Origin: Devosia salina
Lineage (GTDB): Bacteria; Pseudomonadota; Alphaproteobacteria; Rhizobiales; Devosiaceae
Reading direction: 5' to 3'
DNA length: 64,000 bases
Assembly (NCBI RefSeq): GCF_019504385.1
Contig: NZ_CP080590.1
Location: forward strand, 2,522,001-2,586,000
Shown: piece by piece, positions 36,078 through 46,000 of the stretch
How the letters are laid out: each line of letters begins with the position of its first letter
Numbering within the stretch: position 1 is the stretch's first letter
The notes under the pieces: generated by a model
Told to the model about the DNA's origin: nothing
Databases searched by the model: none
Seen by the model: the letters and a program-made list of their open reading frames with translations, nothing else
Translations under genes and position numbers: made by a program

Positions 36078-38245
36078 CGGGCCACGACCTCCACCGGCAC
36101 GGACTTGAACGCGGGGGTCTTGCTGCGCGGATCAACTGCGGTGCCGACCAGCACATTGGCTTCCGGGTAGTAAGCCAGCGCCGAACCACGCGGCAGGTCG
36201 AAGCGCGTGGCCAGGCCCTGCATCTGTCCCACGTCGGAGGTGACAGTCACCCCCTGCCCCTCGACCAGACCGCGCTCGGCCATGTCCTCGGCATTTAGGA
36301 ACACCGCGAGCCGCCCGGCCTTGCCGCGATAGCTGTCGGTCTCCTCATAGATGATGGAGTTGAACTGCCCCTCGCTGCGCACCGAGGCCAGCATCAGCCG
36401 GCCAGGCTCTGCCCTGGGAACAGGCGTCACCACGAAATGCGCCTTGCCGTCCGGCGTACCGAAACTGGGCGCATGCAGAACGCGGTTGCGGATATGGAAT
36501 TCGCGCTTCGCCACGTCGATATCGGCCAATTCTTCCATTCCGGGCACGATGGCGGCGATCGCGTCGCGCAACCGGGCGTGGCCCGAAAAGGCCGCGAAAT
36601 CGATCGGCGAATTGGGCAGCATGCGCCGGCCCAACTGCCCCAGGATCCAGCTTTCGGGCCGGACGCTGTCGATGCGGTTGATCCCACCATCGGAGAGACG
36701 CACGAAGTTGAACATGGATTCCTGCGTGGTGGGCTCCCATTCCTCGTCGCGCGCGGTCACCGGCAGGATCATCACCTCGCCCTCCCCCAGCCCATGCACA
36801 TGGCCCTGGTTGAGCGTGGTGGTGAGATAAAGCTTGAAGCCGATGCTGGCCATGGCGCGGGTGGAGAAGGCGGTATCGGGTGTCGCCGCCCACAGATTGC
36901 CGCCCATGATCACGGCCGCGTCGATCGCCCCGGCTGCGGCGCGCTGCATGCAGGCCATGGTGTCGAGACCCTTTTCCTCGGGGAAGGTCACACCGAAGGC
37001 CTGCTCCATTTTCTCGAGCACATCGCGGGCCAGGACGGGCTTGACCCCGATGGTGCCGATGCCCTGCACATTGGAGTGCCCGCGCAGCGGCAGCAGGCCA
37101 GCAAAACGCTTGCCGATCATGCCGCGCAGGAGGGCCAGATTGGCAATGGCCTCGACATTGGCCACGCCATGGACATGGTGCGTCATGCCCATGCCCCAGG
37201 CGAAAACGGCGTTATTCGACCGGCCATAGGCAGCGGCGACGCGTTCGATATCAGTGCGGGACAATCCGCAGGCCTCAGTGATCTCCTCCCAGCTCAGGGC
37301 CTTGAGATCGGCCTCGAAGGCCGCAAAGCCGGCGCCATGGGTAGCGATGAACTCGCGATCCGCGGTGCCCTGCGCCAGTACGGCCTTTGCCAACCCCTTG
37401 AACAGCGCAATGTCCGAGCCGATGCGCGGCTGCAGATAATCCGAGGCGATCTCGCTGCCGCCCTTGAGCATGGAGACCGGCGACTTCGGCACCGCGAACT
37501 TGACCAGGCCCGGCTCCTTCGCCGGGTTGATGATAATCACCTGCCCGCCCCGCTCGCGGCACGCCTTGAGCATATGGATGAAGCGGGGATGATTGGACGA
37601 GGGATTGGCGCCAATGACGAAGATCAGGTCCGCCCCGGTCAAATCCTCCAGCTCGATCGTCGCCGTGCCCTTGCCGATCGTGGTCGCCAGTCCCTCGCTG
37701 GTCGCCTGGTGGCAGTAGTAGGAGCAATTGTTGACATTGTTGGTGCCATAGGCGCGCGCCAGCAACTGGAACAGGAACCCCGCCTCGTTGGACGACCGCC
37801 CGGACGAGTAGAAGAAGCTCCGCGCCGGCTCGGTCTCTGCCAGCCTATGCGCCGCATGATCGAGCGCGCTGTCCCAGTCCAGCGGCTCGAACCGGTTCGA
37901 GCCGGCGCGGCGGAACAGGGGCGTGCCCAGCCGACCGAGCTTTTCCATTTCCCGGCCGGTCAGCTCCGCCAGGTCATCGATGGTGTGGTCGAAGATGGCG
38001 CCTGGAATGGCGGGCTGGATATCGGTGGACTGCGCCTGCACCGACTTGTTGCAGACCGAGGGGAACTCCCCCAGCTCATTGGTCATGCCGCCCTTCTGCC
38101 CGCCCATGCCATAGGCACAGGCTTTGCAGGTGTTTTTGGCGGTCAGGGCCTTGGCCGCCTTGCCCACACCCATCTGGCCAATGGTGGCAAGGGTATAGAG
38201 CACCTTTTTGGGGCCGCCGCCCACGATATGGCTGGTGTCACTCAC
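36074..38245 (-). CDS. FdhF/YdeP-family molybdopterin oxidoreductase
   Basis: 723 residues. The start has a short cysteine motif (NTCKACAYGMGGQKGGMTNE), then the molybdopterin domains (SFFYSSGRSSNEAGFLFQLL, NCSYYCHQATSEGL, FVIGANPSSNHPRFIHML) and the C-terminal molybdopterin-dinucleotide domain (PEANVLVGTAVDPRSKTPAFK). It has fewer ligands for a [4Fe-4S] cluster than true formate dehydrogenases, as in the YdeP branch. These are thought to act in acid or oxidative stress or as formate-type dehydrogenases; the substrate is unknown. No Tat signal is evident. Confidence 0.9.
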   Translation of the reverse strand: MSDTSHIVGGGPKKVLYTLATIGQMGVGKAAKALTAKNTCKACAYGMGGQKGGMTNELGEFPSVCNKSVQAQSTDIQPAIPGAIFDHTIDDLAELTGREMEKLGRLGTPLFRRAGSNRFEPLDWDSALDHAAHRLAETEPARSFFYSSGRSSNEAGFLFQLLARAYGTNNVNNCSYYCHQATSEGLATTIGKGTATIELEDLTGADLIFVIGANPSSNHPRFIHMLKACRERGGQVIIINPAKEPGLVKFAVPKSPVSMLKGGSEIASDYLQPRIGSDIALFKGLAKAVLAQGTADREFIATHGAGFAAFEADLKALSWEEITEACGLSRTDIERVAAAYGRSNNAVFAWGMGMTHHVHGVANVEAIANLALLRGMIGKRFAGLLPLRGHSNVQGIGTIGVKPVLARDVLEKMEQAFGVTFPEEKGLDTMACMQRAAAGAIDAAVIMGGNLWAATPDTAFSTRAMASIGFKLYLTTTLNQGHVHGLGEGEVMILPVTARDEEWEPTTQESMFNFVRLSDGGINRIDSVRPESWILGQLGRRMLPNSPIDFAAFSGHARLRDAIAAIVPGMEELADIDVAKREFHIRNRVLHAPSFGTPDGKAHFVVTPVPRAEPGRLMLASVRSEGQFNSIIYEETDSYRGKAGRLAVFLNAEDMAERGLVEGQGVTVTSDVGQMQGLATRFDLPRGSALAYYPEANVLVGTAVDPRSKTPAFKSVPVEVVAR

Positions 38246-38312
38246 GAAGCAGTCTCCTCAACGCCATTGTCCGCCAGCGACGGGCATTGGGGCAAGGGCC
38301 CGCGCAACACAA

Positions 38313-39128
38313 CTAGTTCGCCATGATGCTCCGATGCGCCCATCCGGTCATGCGCTTTTCGACCCAGGCCATCAGCGCATACATGGCAATGCCTTCCACC
38401 GCCAGCATGAGCAGGCCGGCAAAGACCAGTGGCACGTTAAAGTTGGATTGCGCCGAGGCCATCATGTTGCCCAGACCCGAATTGGAGGCCACGGTCTCGC
38501 TCACCACCGAGCCGACAAAAGCCAGGGTGATCGCCACCTTCAGCGAGCCGAAGAAATAGGGCATGGAGCGCGGGATACCGACCTTGAGCATAATATCGAG
38601 CTTCCTGGCCCCCAGCGCCCGCAGGACGTCCTCGGTCTCCGGCTCGATGGTGGCGAGCCCCGTAGCCACATTGACGACGATCGGGAAGAACGAAATCAGG
38701 AACGCCGTCAGCACGGCCGGCACCGTGCCGATGCCGAACCAGATGACGAGGATTGGCACCAGCGCCACCTTGGGAATGGCATTGAAGCCGACCATGATCG
38801 GATAAAGCCCCGCATATATGGTTTTCGACCAGCCGATGAAGAGGCCGATACCGAGCCCCGCCACGATCGCAATGATGAACCCGAGAACGGTCGTATAGAG
38901 GGTCTGGACCGAATTCTTCCAGATCGGTGACCAGTACTGAATGATGGCCTCGAAGACCCGGGTCGGCGTGGGCAGAATAGTGTGGGGCAGGCCCGAAATG
39001 CGCGCCCCCAGCTCCCACAGGACGAACAGTCCGACCGTGTAGAGCACGGGCGAAAGCCGCACCCAGTTGATCCTGATGGCCGGCTTCGGCGCGGCTGCAA
39101 CCGGCGAATTTGTCTCGATGGCACTCAT
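38313..39128 (-). CDS. ABC importer permease (SsuC/TauC type)
   Basis: 271 residues, about six membrane helices. The inner-membrane permease motif is in the EAA-type loop (ALGARKLDIMLKVGIPRSMP). The N terminus has a short cytoplasmic stretch (PKPAIRINWVRLSPVLYTVG). Belongs to the nitrate/sulfonate/thiamine-precursor permease group. Its start overlaps the ATPase gene by 4 nt. Together with the ATPase and the NMT1-like binding protein it forms a complete importer. Confidence 0.9.
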   Translation of the reverse strand: MSAIETNSPVAAAPKPAIRINWVRLSPVLYTVGLFVLWELGARISGLPHTILPTPTRVFEAIIQYWSPIWKNSVQTLYTTVLGFIIAIVAGLGIGLFIGWSKTIYAGLYPIMVGFNAIPKVALVPILVIWFGIGTVPAVLTAFLISFFPIVVNVATGLATIEPETEDVLRALGARKLDIMLKVGIPRSMPYFFGSLKVAITLAFVGSVVSETVASNSGLGNMMASAQSNFNVPLVFAGLLMLAVEGIAMYALMAWVEKRMTGWAHRSIMAN

Positions 39129-39916
39129 GCGGCCGCCCTCGCGGTGGCAATTTCACCGTGCAGCTTCTGCACCATGTCGTTGAAGTCGGGCTCGTACAGC
39201 AGGTCGAGCTGGCGTGGCCGCGCAAAGGGCACAACATGCTCGGAAATGACCCGGCCCGGTCGCGCACTCATCACCACCACCTTGTCAGCCAGGAACACGC
39301 TCTCGCGCAGATCATGCGTCACCAGCACGATGGTGACGTCCTGACTTGCGTGGAGGTCGCGGATAACGCACCAGAGCTCTTCACGGGTAAAGGCGTCGAG
39401 CGCTCCGAAGGGTTCGTCCAGCATCAGCAATTCGGGCTCGTGAATGAGCGCCCGGCATAGATTGGCGCGCTGCTGCATGCCGCCCGAGAGCTGCCAGGGA
39501 AACTTCTGTCCAAAACCCTTGAGCCCGACGGTTTCGAGCAGGTTTTCGGCCTTGGCTACATATTCTGCCTTGTGGCTGCGCAGGCGACGGCGGTGCTTCT
39601 CGACGATCTCGAGTGGCAGCAGGATGTTTTCCAGCGTCGTCCGCCAGGGCAGCATTGTCGGGTTCTGGAAAGCCATGCCGACGATCGAGACAGGCTTGGT
39701 CACCTGGCTGTTGGCGACAATGACTGTTCCCGACTGCGGAATATGCAGGCCGGTCGTCAGTTTCATGAGCGTGGACTTGCCGCAGCCAGACGGGCCCACC
39801 ACGGCAACGAACTCGCCGCGGTTGATCCTGAGATTGAGGCCACTGACCGCCAGCGTGCCATCGGGCCCGCCATAGCGCATGTCGACATTCTCGATGGAAA
39901 CCAGTGGAGACGCCAT
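39125..39916 (-). CDS. ABC importer ATPase (SsuB/TauB type)
   Basis: 263 residues. Walker A GPSGCGKSTLMK, signature QLSGGMQQRANLCRAL, Walker B LLMLDEPFGALDAFTREELW, then VLVTHDLRESVFLAD. The last block is typical of taurine/sulfonate/nitrate importers. It overlaps the permease gene and is separated from the binding-protein gene by 145 bp that contain a hairpin. Confidence 0.93.
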   Translation of the reverse strand: MASPLVSIENVDMRYGGPDGTLAVSGLNLRINRGEFVAVVGPSGCGKSTLMKLTTGLHIPQSGTVIVANSQVTKPVSIVGMAFQNPTMLPWRTTLENILLPLEIVEKHRRRLRSHKAEYVAKAENLLETVGLKGFGQKFPWQLSGGMQQRANLCRALIHEPELLMLDEPFGALDAFTREELWCVIRDLHASQDVTIVLVTHDLRESVFLADKVVVMSARPGRVISEHVVPFARPRQLDLLYEPDFNDMVQKLHGEIATARAAA

Positions 39917-40025
39917 GCCCTGCCCTTTCCGACCTTGGACCCGCCCCGATCCGTTCCCGTTCCCTCGACGAACGGACCGGGGCCGAGAGCCCGGGCGCCC
40001 TTATCGCCCGAGCCGGGTCTTTGTG

Positions 40026-40047
40026 GGCGCCGCCAGATGGCGGCGCC
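40026..40047 (-). terminator. GC-rich hairpin after the binding-protein gene
   Basis: Perfect 9-bp stem GGCGCCGCC / GGCGGCGCC with an AGAT loop, 15 nt after the stop at 40062. Without a T run, it may attenuate rather than fully stop transcription, lowering ATPase and permease expression relative to the binding protein. Confidence 0.5.
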
Positions 40048-40061
40048 GAGACCTGTCACAC

Positions 40062-41093
40062 TCAGGGAAGCATGCGCTCTTCGACCGGCGGCAGATACTG
40101 CGGATCGAACACATCGGCGGCGGCCACATTGCCCTTTAGGCCCATCGATATCTTGAGGGTATCGATTGAGGCAGCGAGGCGTGCTTCGTCGATGCCACCA
40201 AAGCCATTTTCGACCACATAGGGGGTCTTGATGTTCATCTCATTGGCCATTTCGAGCCGCTCGGTCTCGGTGTCGATATTGAGCGTCTCATTGCGGGCCA
40301 GCACGGCCGCCGCACCAGCCGCCGGATCGGCCACGGCATCGGCAAAACCCTTGGCAAGCGCCTTGAGGAAGCCTTTCACGGCCTCGGGATTCTCGTCGGC
40401 GAAGGCCTCGTTGACCAGAACGGCGTTGCCGTAAAGGTTGAGTCCATGATCGGCGAACAGGATCGGCACGATATCCTCATCAGGCACGCCATTGGCCTTG
40501 AGGTTGAGGATCACCGAAAAGGCGAAGCCGAACACGCCATCGACATCACCGGAAGCCAGCATCGGCTCGCGCACCGGGAAGCCGATCGATTCCAGCGTAA
40601 TGCCGCTATCATCAATGCCGGCAACTTCCTTGAAGGCCGCCCATTGGGCAAAGGCGCCATCCGGCGGCGGCGCGCCGAGCGTCTTGCCCTCGAGCGACTT
40701 GGGGTCTTCGGTAATGCCGAGCGACTTGCGGCCAATCACGGAAAACACCGGCTTGTCATACACCATCATGATGGCCTTGACCGGCTGTGATGGGTCCTCA
40801 TCGAGAAACTTGATCAGCGAGTTGATGTCACCAAAGCCGAACTGATAGGCGCCGGTGGCGACGCGCGGAATGGCCTCGACCGAGCCATTGCCGGTATCGA
40901 TGGTGACGTTGAGACCCTCCTCGGCGAAGTAACCCTTGTCCTGCGCCAGAAGGAACCCGGCTGCCGGCCCCTCGAAGCGCCAGTCCAGCGTCAGCTTGAT
41001 ATCGGTCTGCGCAAGTGCAGGCAGCGCCACGCCGGATACGGCAAGGCCGGCGGCCAGCGCCAATGCTGCGGAAAAGTGGCGGCGAGAAAGCAT
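40062..41093 (-). CDS. Periplasmic binding protein, NMT1/THI5-like
   Basis: 343 residues with a signal peptide (RRHFSAALALAAGLAVSGVA, cleavage near ALA-QT). The mature protein starts IKLTLDWRFEGPAAGFLLAQ, followed by DKGYFAEEGLNVTIDTGNGS and GFGDINSLIKFLDED, all typical of the NMT1/THI5-like fold. Such proteins bind pyrimidines, thiamine precursors, riboflavin, sulfonates or amides; which one is not clear, and I see no TPP riboswitch upstream. It is the first gene of the importer. Confidence 0.9.
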   Translation of the reverse strand: MLSRRHFSAALALAAGLAVSGVALPALAQTDIKLTLDWRFEGPAAGFLLAQDKGYFAEEGLNVTIDTGNGSVEAIPRVATGAYQFGFGDINSLIKFLDEDPSQPVKAIMMVYDKPVFSVIGRKSLGITEDPKSLEGKTLGAPPPDGAFAQWAAFKEVAGIDDSGITLESIGFPVREPMLASGDVDGVFGFAFSVILNLKANGVPDEDIVPILFADHGLNLYGNAVLVNEAFADENPEAVKGFLKALAKGFADAVADPAAGAAAVLARNETLNIDTETERLEMANEMNIKTPYVVENGFGGIDEARLAASIDTLKISMGLKGNVAAADVFDPQYLPPVEERMLP

Positions 41094-41231
41094 GATGTGA
41101 CGTCCCCGAGATTGTTATGGGGAAATCAAGCGCAGCAAATTGCGGCGCGCAAGCAGAATCCGACTAAAATCGCGCCAAAATATCAAGTTGCATATTTCTT
41201 GTGCATGCGGCCGATTTTTTGGTAGGCATCA

Positions 41232-41693
41232 TCAGATTGGCAGGCCGGTCCGGGCCTTCACGCGACGAATGCTCATATTCGAATGGATGCGGGCGACCCC
41301 GGGCAGGCGCGCGCTGAGCCGCCGGTGCAAATGCTCGAAATCCTCGTGATCACGGCAGATGACGCGCAGGATATAATCCGAGTGGCCCGCCATCAGGTGG
41401 CACTCCAGCACTTCCGGAATATCCTGCACGGCCGCCTCAAAGGCATCGAGCGCGGCCTCGCTCTGGCTGTTGAGCCCGACCTCGATGAAGAACTGCATCG
41501 CAAAGCCCAGTCTTTCCGCATCCAGCTCGGCGCGATAGCCGCTGATATAGCCGGCATCCTCCAACGCCTTGATGCGCCTGTGGCAGGCAGAAGGCGACAG
41601 CCCCACGCTATCGCCAAGAACCTGCACACTGCGATGGGAATCGCGCTGCAATTCACGCAGCAGCTTGCGGTCGGTGGCATCGGGTTGCGCCAT
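41232..41693 (-). CDS. Lrp/AsnC-family regulator
   Basis: 153 residues from the ATG at 41693 (MAQPDATDRKLLRELQRD); the frame continues upstream but without family similarity. N-terminal winged helix (RSVQVLGDSVGLSPSACHRR, KALEDAGYISGYRAELD) and a C-terminal RAM ligand domain (LECHLMAGHSDYILRVICRD). It lies 138 bp upstream of the importer on the same strand. A TGCA-N8-TGCA type element (about 41189-41206) between them could be its site, but that is weak. Confidence 0.92.
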   Translation of the reverse strand: MAQPDATDRKLLRELQRDSHRSVQVLGDSVGLSPSACHRRIKALEDAGYISGYRAELDAERLGFAMQFFIEVGLNSQSEAALDAFEAAVQDIPEVLECHLMAGHSDYILRVICRDHEDFEHLHRRLSARLPGVARIHSNMSIRRVKARTGLPI

Positions 41694-42112
41694 TGTCGGC
41701 CTCCACGCAGAACAAGTTCCGACACGACCATGCGGTGCGGTTAGGGCGAAATTCAAGCCGCCTGACCGAACCTCACAGAACCTTGCCCGCGGCACTGGGA
41801 AAGCCCTTAACAGGGCGTTAAGGCCAAACGCGACAGACCGTCGCCGATTTGGCCAATCCTGCCTGCGCTGGCAAAAAAACAGGGCGCGAAACCGAAGTTT
41901 CGCGCCCCTCCGGGGCGACCACAAAGGAGCGTCAGCCTTTGCGGCCGGCCACCGATCGGTTGGTGGAGGCTCTATTGGCCATCCACCAGATCAGAATCCA
42001 GGTCGTGATTACTTACCCGGTTCGCTTGCTCAACGAGCAGCCCGGCGCCCGGTTCCAACCAAAGTGGAGCGCGTGGATTTTGTGATTGCCACCAGGGAGC
42101 GAGGGGCGGGGA
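41694..42112. other. Intergenic region, no supported gene
   Basis: It separates the Lrp gene from the LuxR-type regulator gene. The strongest element is the terminator at 41882-41907. Two minus-strand mini-frames (20 codons from GTG 42092, 16 codons from ATG 41982) are visible but neither has a good ribosome site. The part next to the Lrp gene probably holds its promoter. Confidence 0.6.
41882..41907 (-). terminator. Strong rho-independent terminator, probably of the urea sensor operon
   Basis: Perfect 11-bp stem (GGGCGCGAAAC / GTTTCGCGCCC) with a CGAA tetraloop, followed on the minus strand by TGTTTTTTT. The nearest upstream minus-strand gene is the LuxR-type regulator, whose stop is about 205 nt away. 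Confidence 0.85.
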
Positions 42113-43042
42113 TCAGAGCTCGAACGGCGCCTGCAGCGCCTGGATCGCCTTGATGGCGGCCGAAGCCCGGTTCTCGACGCCGAGCTTGGCATAGACCTGT
42201 TCGAGATGCTTGTTCACCGTCCGCGGGCTGAGCCCGAGAATATCGCCGATATCCTTGTTGGACTTGCCGCGCGCGATCCAGAGCAGCACATCGCTCTCAC
42301 GCGCAGTCAGGCCAAAATGCTGGCGCAGCATTTCCTCCTGGCCTTCCTCCTGAGCGCGCGCGATCCGGAACAGGTATTCATTTCCGCCCACGGCCCCGAG
42401 ATAGGAGAATTGCAGGCCGGACCCCGCCGAAACATCGAGATCGAAGCCACCGCCGGGGACCAGCGCGGCTCCCTCTTGCTGGTGCCAGGCCAGGAACCGG
42501 CGGGACATCTCCGGCTGCAGCGCCGCATCACCGCCGGAGCGCTCCAGCAGCCGGCTTGCCTGAGGGGTCGACCACAAGACCTCTCCGCCCGCACCGAAGG
42601 CCACGAGGTGCCTGCCGGCCGCGTCCAGGGCGATGCGGGCGCTCTGGGCCCGGCGGGCATTGGCCAGATGCACCCGGATACGCGCCCGCAGTTCGTCGAC
42701 ATTGATAGGCTTGGACAGATAGTCCACGCCCCCGCTCTCCAGCGCATGCACGATGTGTTCGGTCTCGGTGAGCCCCGTCATGAAAATGATGGGCACATGG
42801 GTGAGTGGGGTCAGCGCCTTCATGCGTCGGCAGGTCTCGAAGCCATCGAGCCCCGGCATGACAGCGTCCATAAGCACCACGTCGGGCGTCACCCGCCCCA
42901 CAATATTGAGGGCGGCCTCGCCGCTGCGTGCCACCAGCACGGTGACCCCCGCCTGCTCCAGCGCAGAGGTGAGAAAGCCCAGCGACTCTGGCGAGTCGTC
43001 GACCAGAAGAACGATATCCTGTTCCTTCTCAATCCGGCTCAT
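42113..43042 (-). CDS. LuxR/NarL-type response regulator of the transporter-kinase
   Basis: 309 residues from the ATG at 43042 (MSRIEKEQDIVLLVDD). Receiver domain with acidic pocket VDD (14-16), Asp59 (VVLMDAVMPGLDG), Thr89 (FMTG) and Lys111 (LSKPIN). A middle PAS-like segment (about 145-235) is unusual for NarL proteins. A C-terminal LuxR helix-turn-helix follows (LTARESDVLLWIARGKSNKD, LGLSPRTVNKHLEQVYAKLG). The start overlaps the end of the kinase gene by 14 nt, so the two are cognate. Likely targets are the divergent urtA promoter and its own operon. Confidence 0.93.
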   Translation of the reverse strand: MSRIEKEQDIVLLVDDSPESLGFLTSALEQAGVTVLVARSGEAALNIVGRVTPDVVLMDAVMPGLDGFETCRRMKALTPLTHVPIIFMTGLTETEHIVHALESGGVDYLSKPINVDELRARIRVHLANARRAQSARIALDAAGRHLVAFGAGGEVLWSTPQASRLLERSGGDAALQPEMSRRFLAWHQQEGAALVPGGGFDLDVSAGSGLQFSYLGAVGGNEYLFRIARAQEEGQEEMLRQHFGLTARESDVLLWIARGKSNKDIGDILGLSPRTVNKHLEQVYAKLGVENRASAAIKAIQALQAPFEL

Positions 43043-46000
43043 GACCCACCCGCTCCAGCGTCTCGGCGAAACCGTCGAAATCGAAATCCTGCATATGGCG
43101 CCGCAAGGTATCCACCAGCGGCTGATTGGCAGGATCAGACGATAGCTCCGCCAGCTTGGCATCGATCCCCCGCACATGCCCGATTTGCCCCAGGCTGGCG
43201 AGGTCGCGCAAGTGCTCGGCGCCGGGCGAGCGAATCTTTCCGGCAGGGGTCCCGGAAACCCGCGCCGCCTCATGGGTCCAGTCCAGCCCCAGATGAGCAC
43301 CCAGCCGATCGATGAGCTGGTTGAGATCGACCGGCTTGGCAAGGGTATCGCTATGCCCGGCATCGGCGCTGGTGGGATTGGCGCCGTCCCCGATATTGGC
43401 CGAGAGCATGATCAATGGCGCGGTCACACCCCGTTCGCGCATGGCGCGCACCAGCTCCCAACCGCTCATGCCGGGCATACGGATATCGAGGAAGTAGAGA
43501 TCCGGCTCGGCAACCTCCAGCATGGCGAGGCAGGTCGGGCCATCGCCGGCCGTCATCACAACAAAGCCGAGTGGCGAGAGCATTTCGCGCATCAGTTCGC
43601 GATGGTCGGCATTGTCGTCGACCACCATGATGGTGCGCTGCGGCCCGGCATAGCCGATGATCTGGCGAGCCGGCGCAATCGTCCGCACCGGCCGCTCCAC
43701 CTTGGCCAGCATCAGCCGCGCCTGAAAGCGCGTGCCCACACCGACCGTGCTGGAGACCGTGATTTCACCGCCCAGTGTTTCAGTGAGCAGCCTGGTGATG
43801 GTCAAGCCGAGCCCTAGGCCGGGCGTGAAGCGGTGGCGCTCGGCTTCACCCCGCACAAAGGGCTCGAAGATGTGGTCGAGGTCCGATGGCGTAATGCCGC
43901 TGCCGCTGTCCTCGACGGTGAACGTTGCGACCTGCATGCGATAGCCGACCTCGAAGCTCACATATCCGGTGCCCGTGAACTTGATGGCATTGGACAGGAG
44001 GTTGACCAGGATCTGCCGCAGTCGCTTCTCGTCCGTTCGCACATGGCTGGGCAATGCCGACGATCGCACATGCCGGAACTCGAGGCCCTTGGCCTCGGCC
44101 TGCAGGCGGAACATGTCGACGATCTGGTCGAGGAAATCCTGGATGTTGAGCTCGTTCGAATAGACCTGCAGCCGCCCCGCCTCGATCTTGGAGATATCGA
44201 GCAGACCATCGATCAGGCCCGACAGGTGCTCGGCACTGCGGCGGATCACTTGCGCCGAGCCTCGGCGGTTTTCCGGGAGTTGCGCATCGCGTTCGAGAAT
44301 TTGCGCATAGCCCATGACCGCATTGAGCGGGGTGCGCAATTCGTGGCTCAGGCCCACCACATAGCGGCTCTTGGCCTGATTGGCGGCCTCGGCCTTCTCC
44401 TTGGCCCGCTGCAATTCGGCATCGGTCTTCGAATGCGCATCGATCTCCTTGAGCAGCAGTGTGTTCTGGCGCGAGCTTTCCTCCTCGGCGACGAGGCGGC
44501 TGTCATGGGCCAGCACCAGGAACCAGGTCATCACCCCGGCCGCCACCGCGAGTACGAAGAAGACCACCAGCAGCGTGCCGCCCACAACGTCTGCCGTATG
44601 CGGCGCCGAGCGGCTGGCAAAATAGTAGATGAGCCCGAGCATGCCGCCAAGGATCGCCAGCGCCGACGCCATGGCGATGCCATAGCGCCCCAGCCGCGAT
44701 TGCAGTTTCTCGATTGCCCATTCCGGCAACACGGATGCCGCCACCGCATGGCTCTGGGCCCGGAAATGCGCATGCGGCTTGCACATGTCGTGGCAGCGGG
44801 CATCGAGCGAACAGCAGAGCGAACAGATCGGTGCCGCATAGGCCGGGCACCAGGCCATGTCTTCGGGCTCGAACGGGTGTTCGCAGATCGAGCAGGTGAG
44901 CGACGTCCTGGATGCCCAGGCCTTGCGCGGTTTGCGGGCGAGGTAATATTTGCCCTTCGTGGCCCAGGCGATCGCCGGCGAGGCGATGAAGCAGATGACC
45001 AGCGCGATATAGGGCGCCAGCGCCGCGGCCATCTCGCCAAAGGCCCCGAAATGGGCGGTGAGCGCGATGCTGGCCGAGATCAGCATGGAACCCACGCCGA
45101 CCGGATTGATGTCGTAGAGATGGGCGCGCTTGAACTCGATGCCGGCCGGGGCCAGACCCAGGGGCTTGTTGATGAACAGATCCGCCGAGATAGTGCAGAG
45201 CCAGGCCATGGCGATGATCGAGAACATGCCCAGCGTTTCTTCGAGCAGCCGATAGATGCCCAGTTCCATCAGCAGCAGGGCAATGGCGACATTGAACAGC
45301 AGCCACACCACGCGTCCGGGATGACTGTGGGTCAGCCGGGAGAAGAAGTTCGACCAGGCCAGCGAGCCGGCATAGGCATTCATGACATTGATCTTGAGCT
45401 GGCTGACGACCACGAAGACCGCCATCAGCATCAGGGCCACGATCTCATTGGGGATCATGTAGCCAAAGGCCACGGCATACATATAGCCCGGCTCGGAAGC
45501 GTGGTCCGGCGTGACTCCGGCAGAAAGCGCAAGGAAAGCGAGGAACGATCCGGCAATCAGTTTTGGCGCTCCCACCACGACCCAGCCGGCACCGGCGAGA
45601 AAGATGCCCAGCCGATGCCGCCATTTCGAGGCTCCCTCTGCCGGCAGGAAGCGCAGGAAGTCCACCTGCTCGCCGATCTGGGTCATCAGCGCCAGGATCA
45701 CCGCCGAGGCCGCACCGAACTTGGCGATTTCGAACGGGGCAATGCTGCCTGCCGCGCCTTCTGGCTGCCCGAGACCGGCAAAGGCGCGCCACAGGTCGAA
45801 CTTCTCCCAATCCATGAAGGCGATGAAGAAGAACGGCAGGATGTTGAGCACGATCCAGACCGGCTGGGTCAGCATCTGGAACGAGGAGATCATGCGGATG
45901 CCGTGCGTCACCAGCGGAATGACCACCAGCGCCGAGATGATATGGCCGATCCAGAGCGGAATGCCGAAGGCCAGTTGCAGGGCGCTCGACATGATCGAGG

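Noticed and set aside
41094..41231. TPP riboswitch before the NMT1-like binding protein gene
   Set aside because: None of the conserved thi-box segments (CTGAGA, ACCTGA) is present.
41932..42092. Two minus-strand mini-frames (20 and 16 codons)
   Set aside because: No convincing ribosome sites and random occurrence is expected at this length; recorded only in the gap description.
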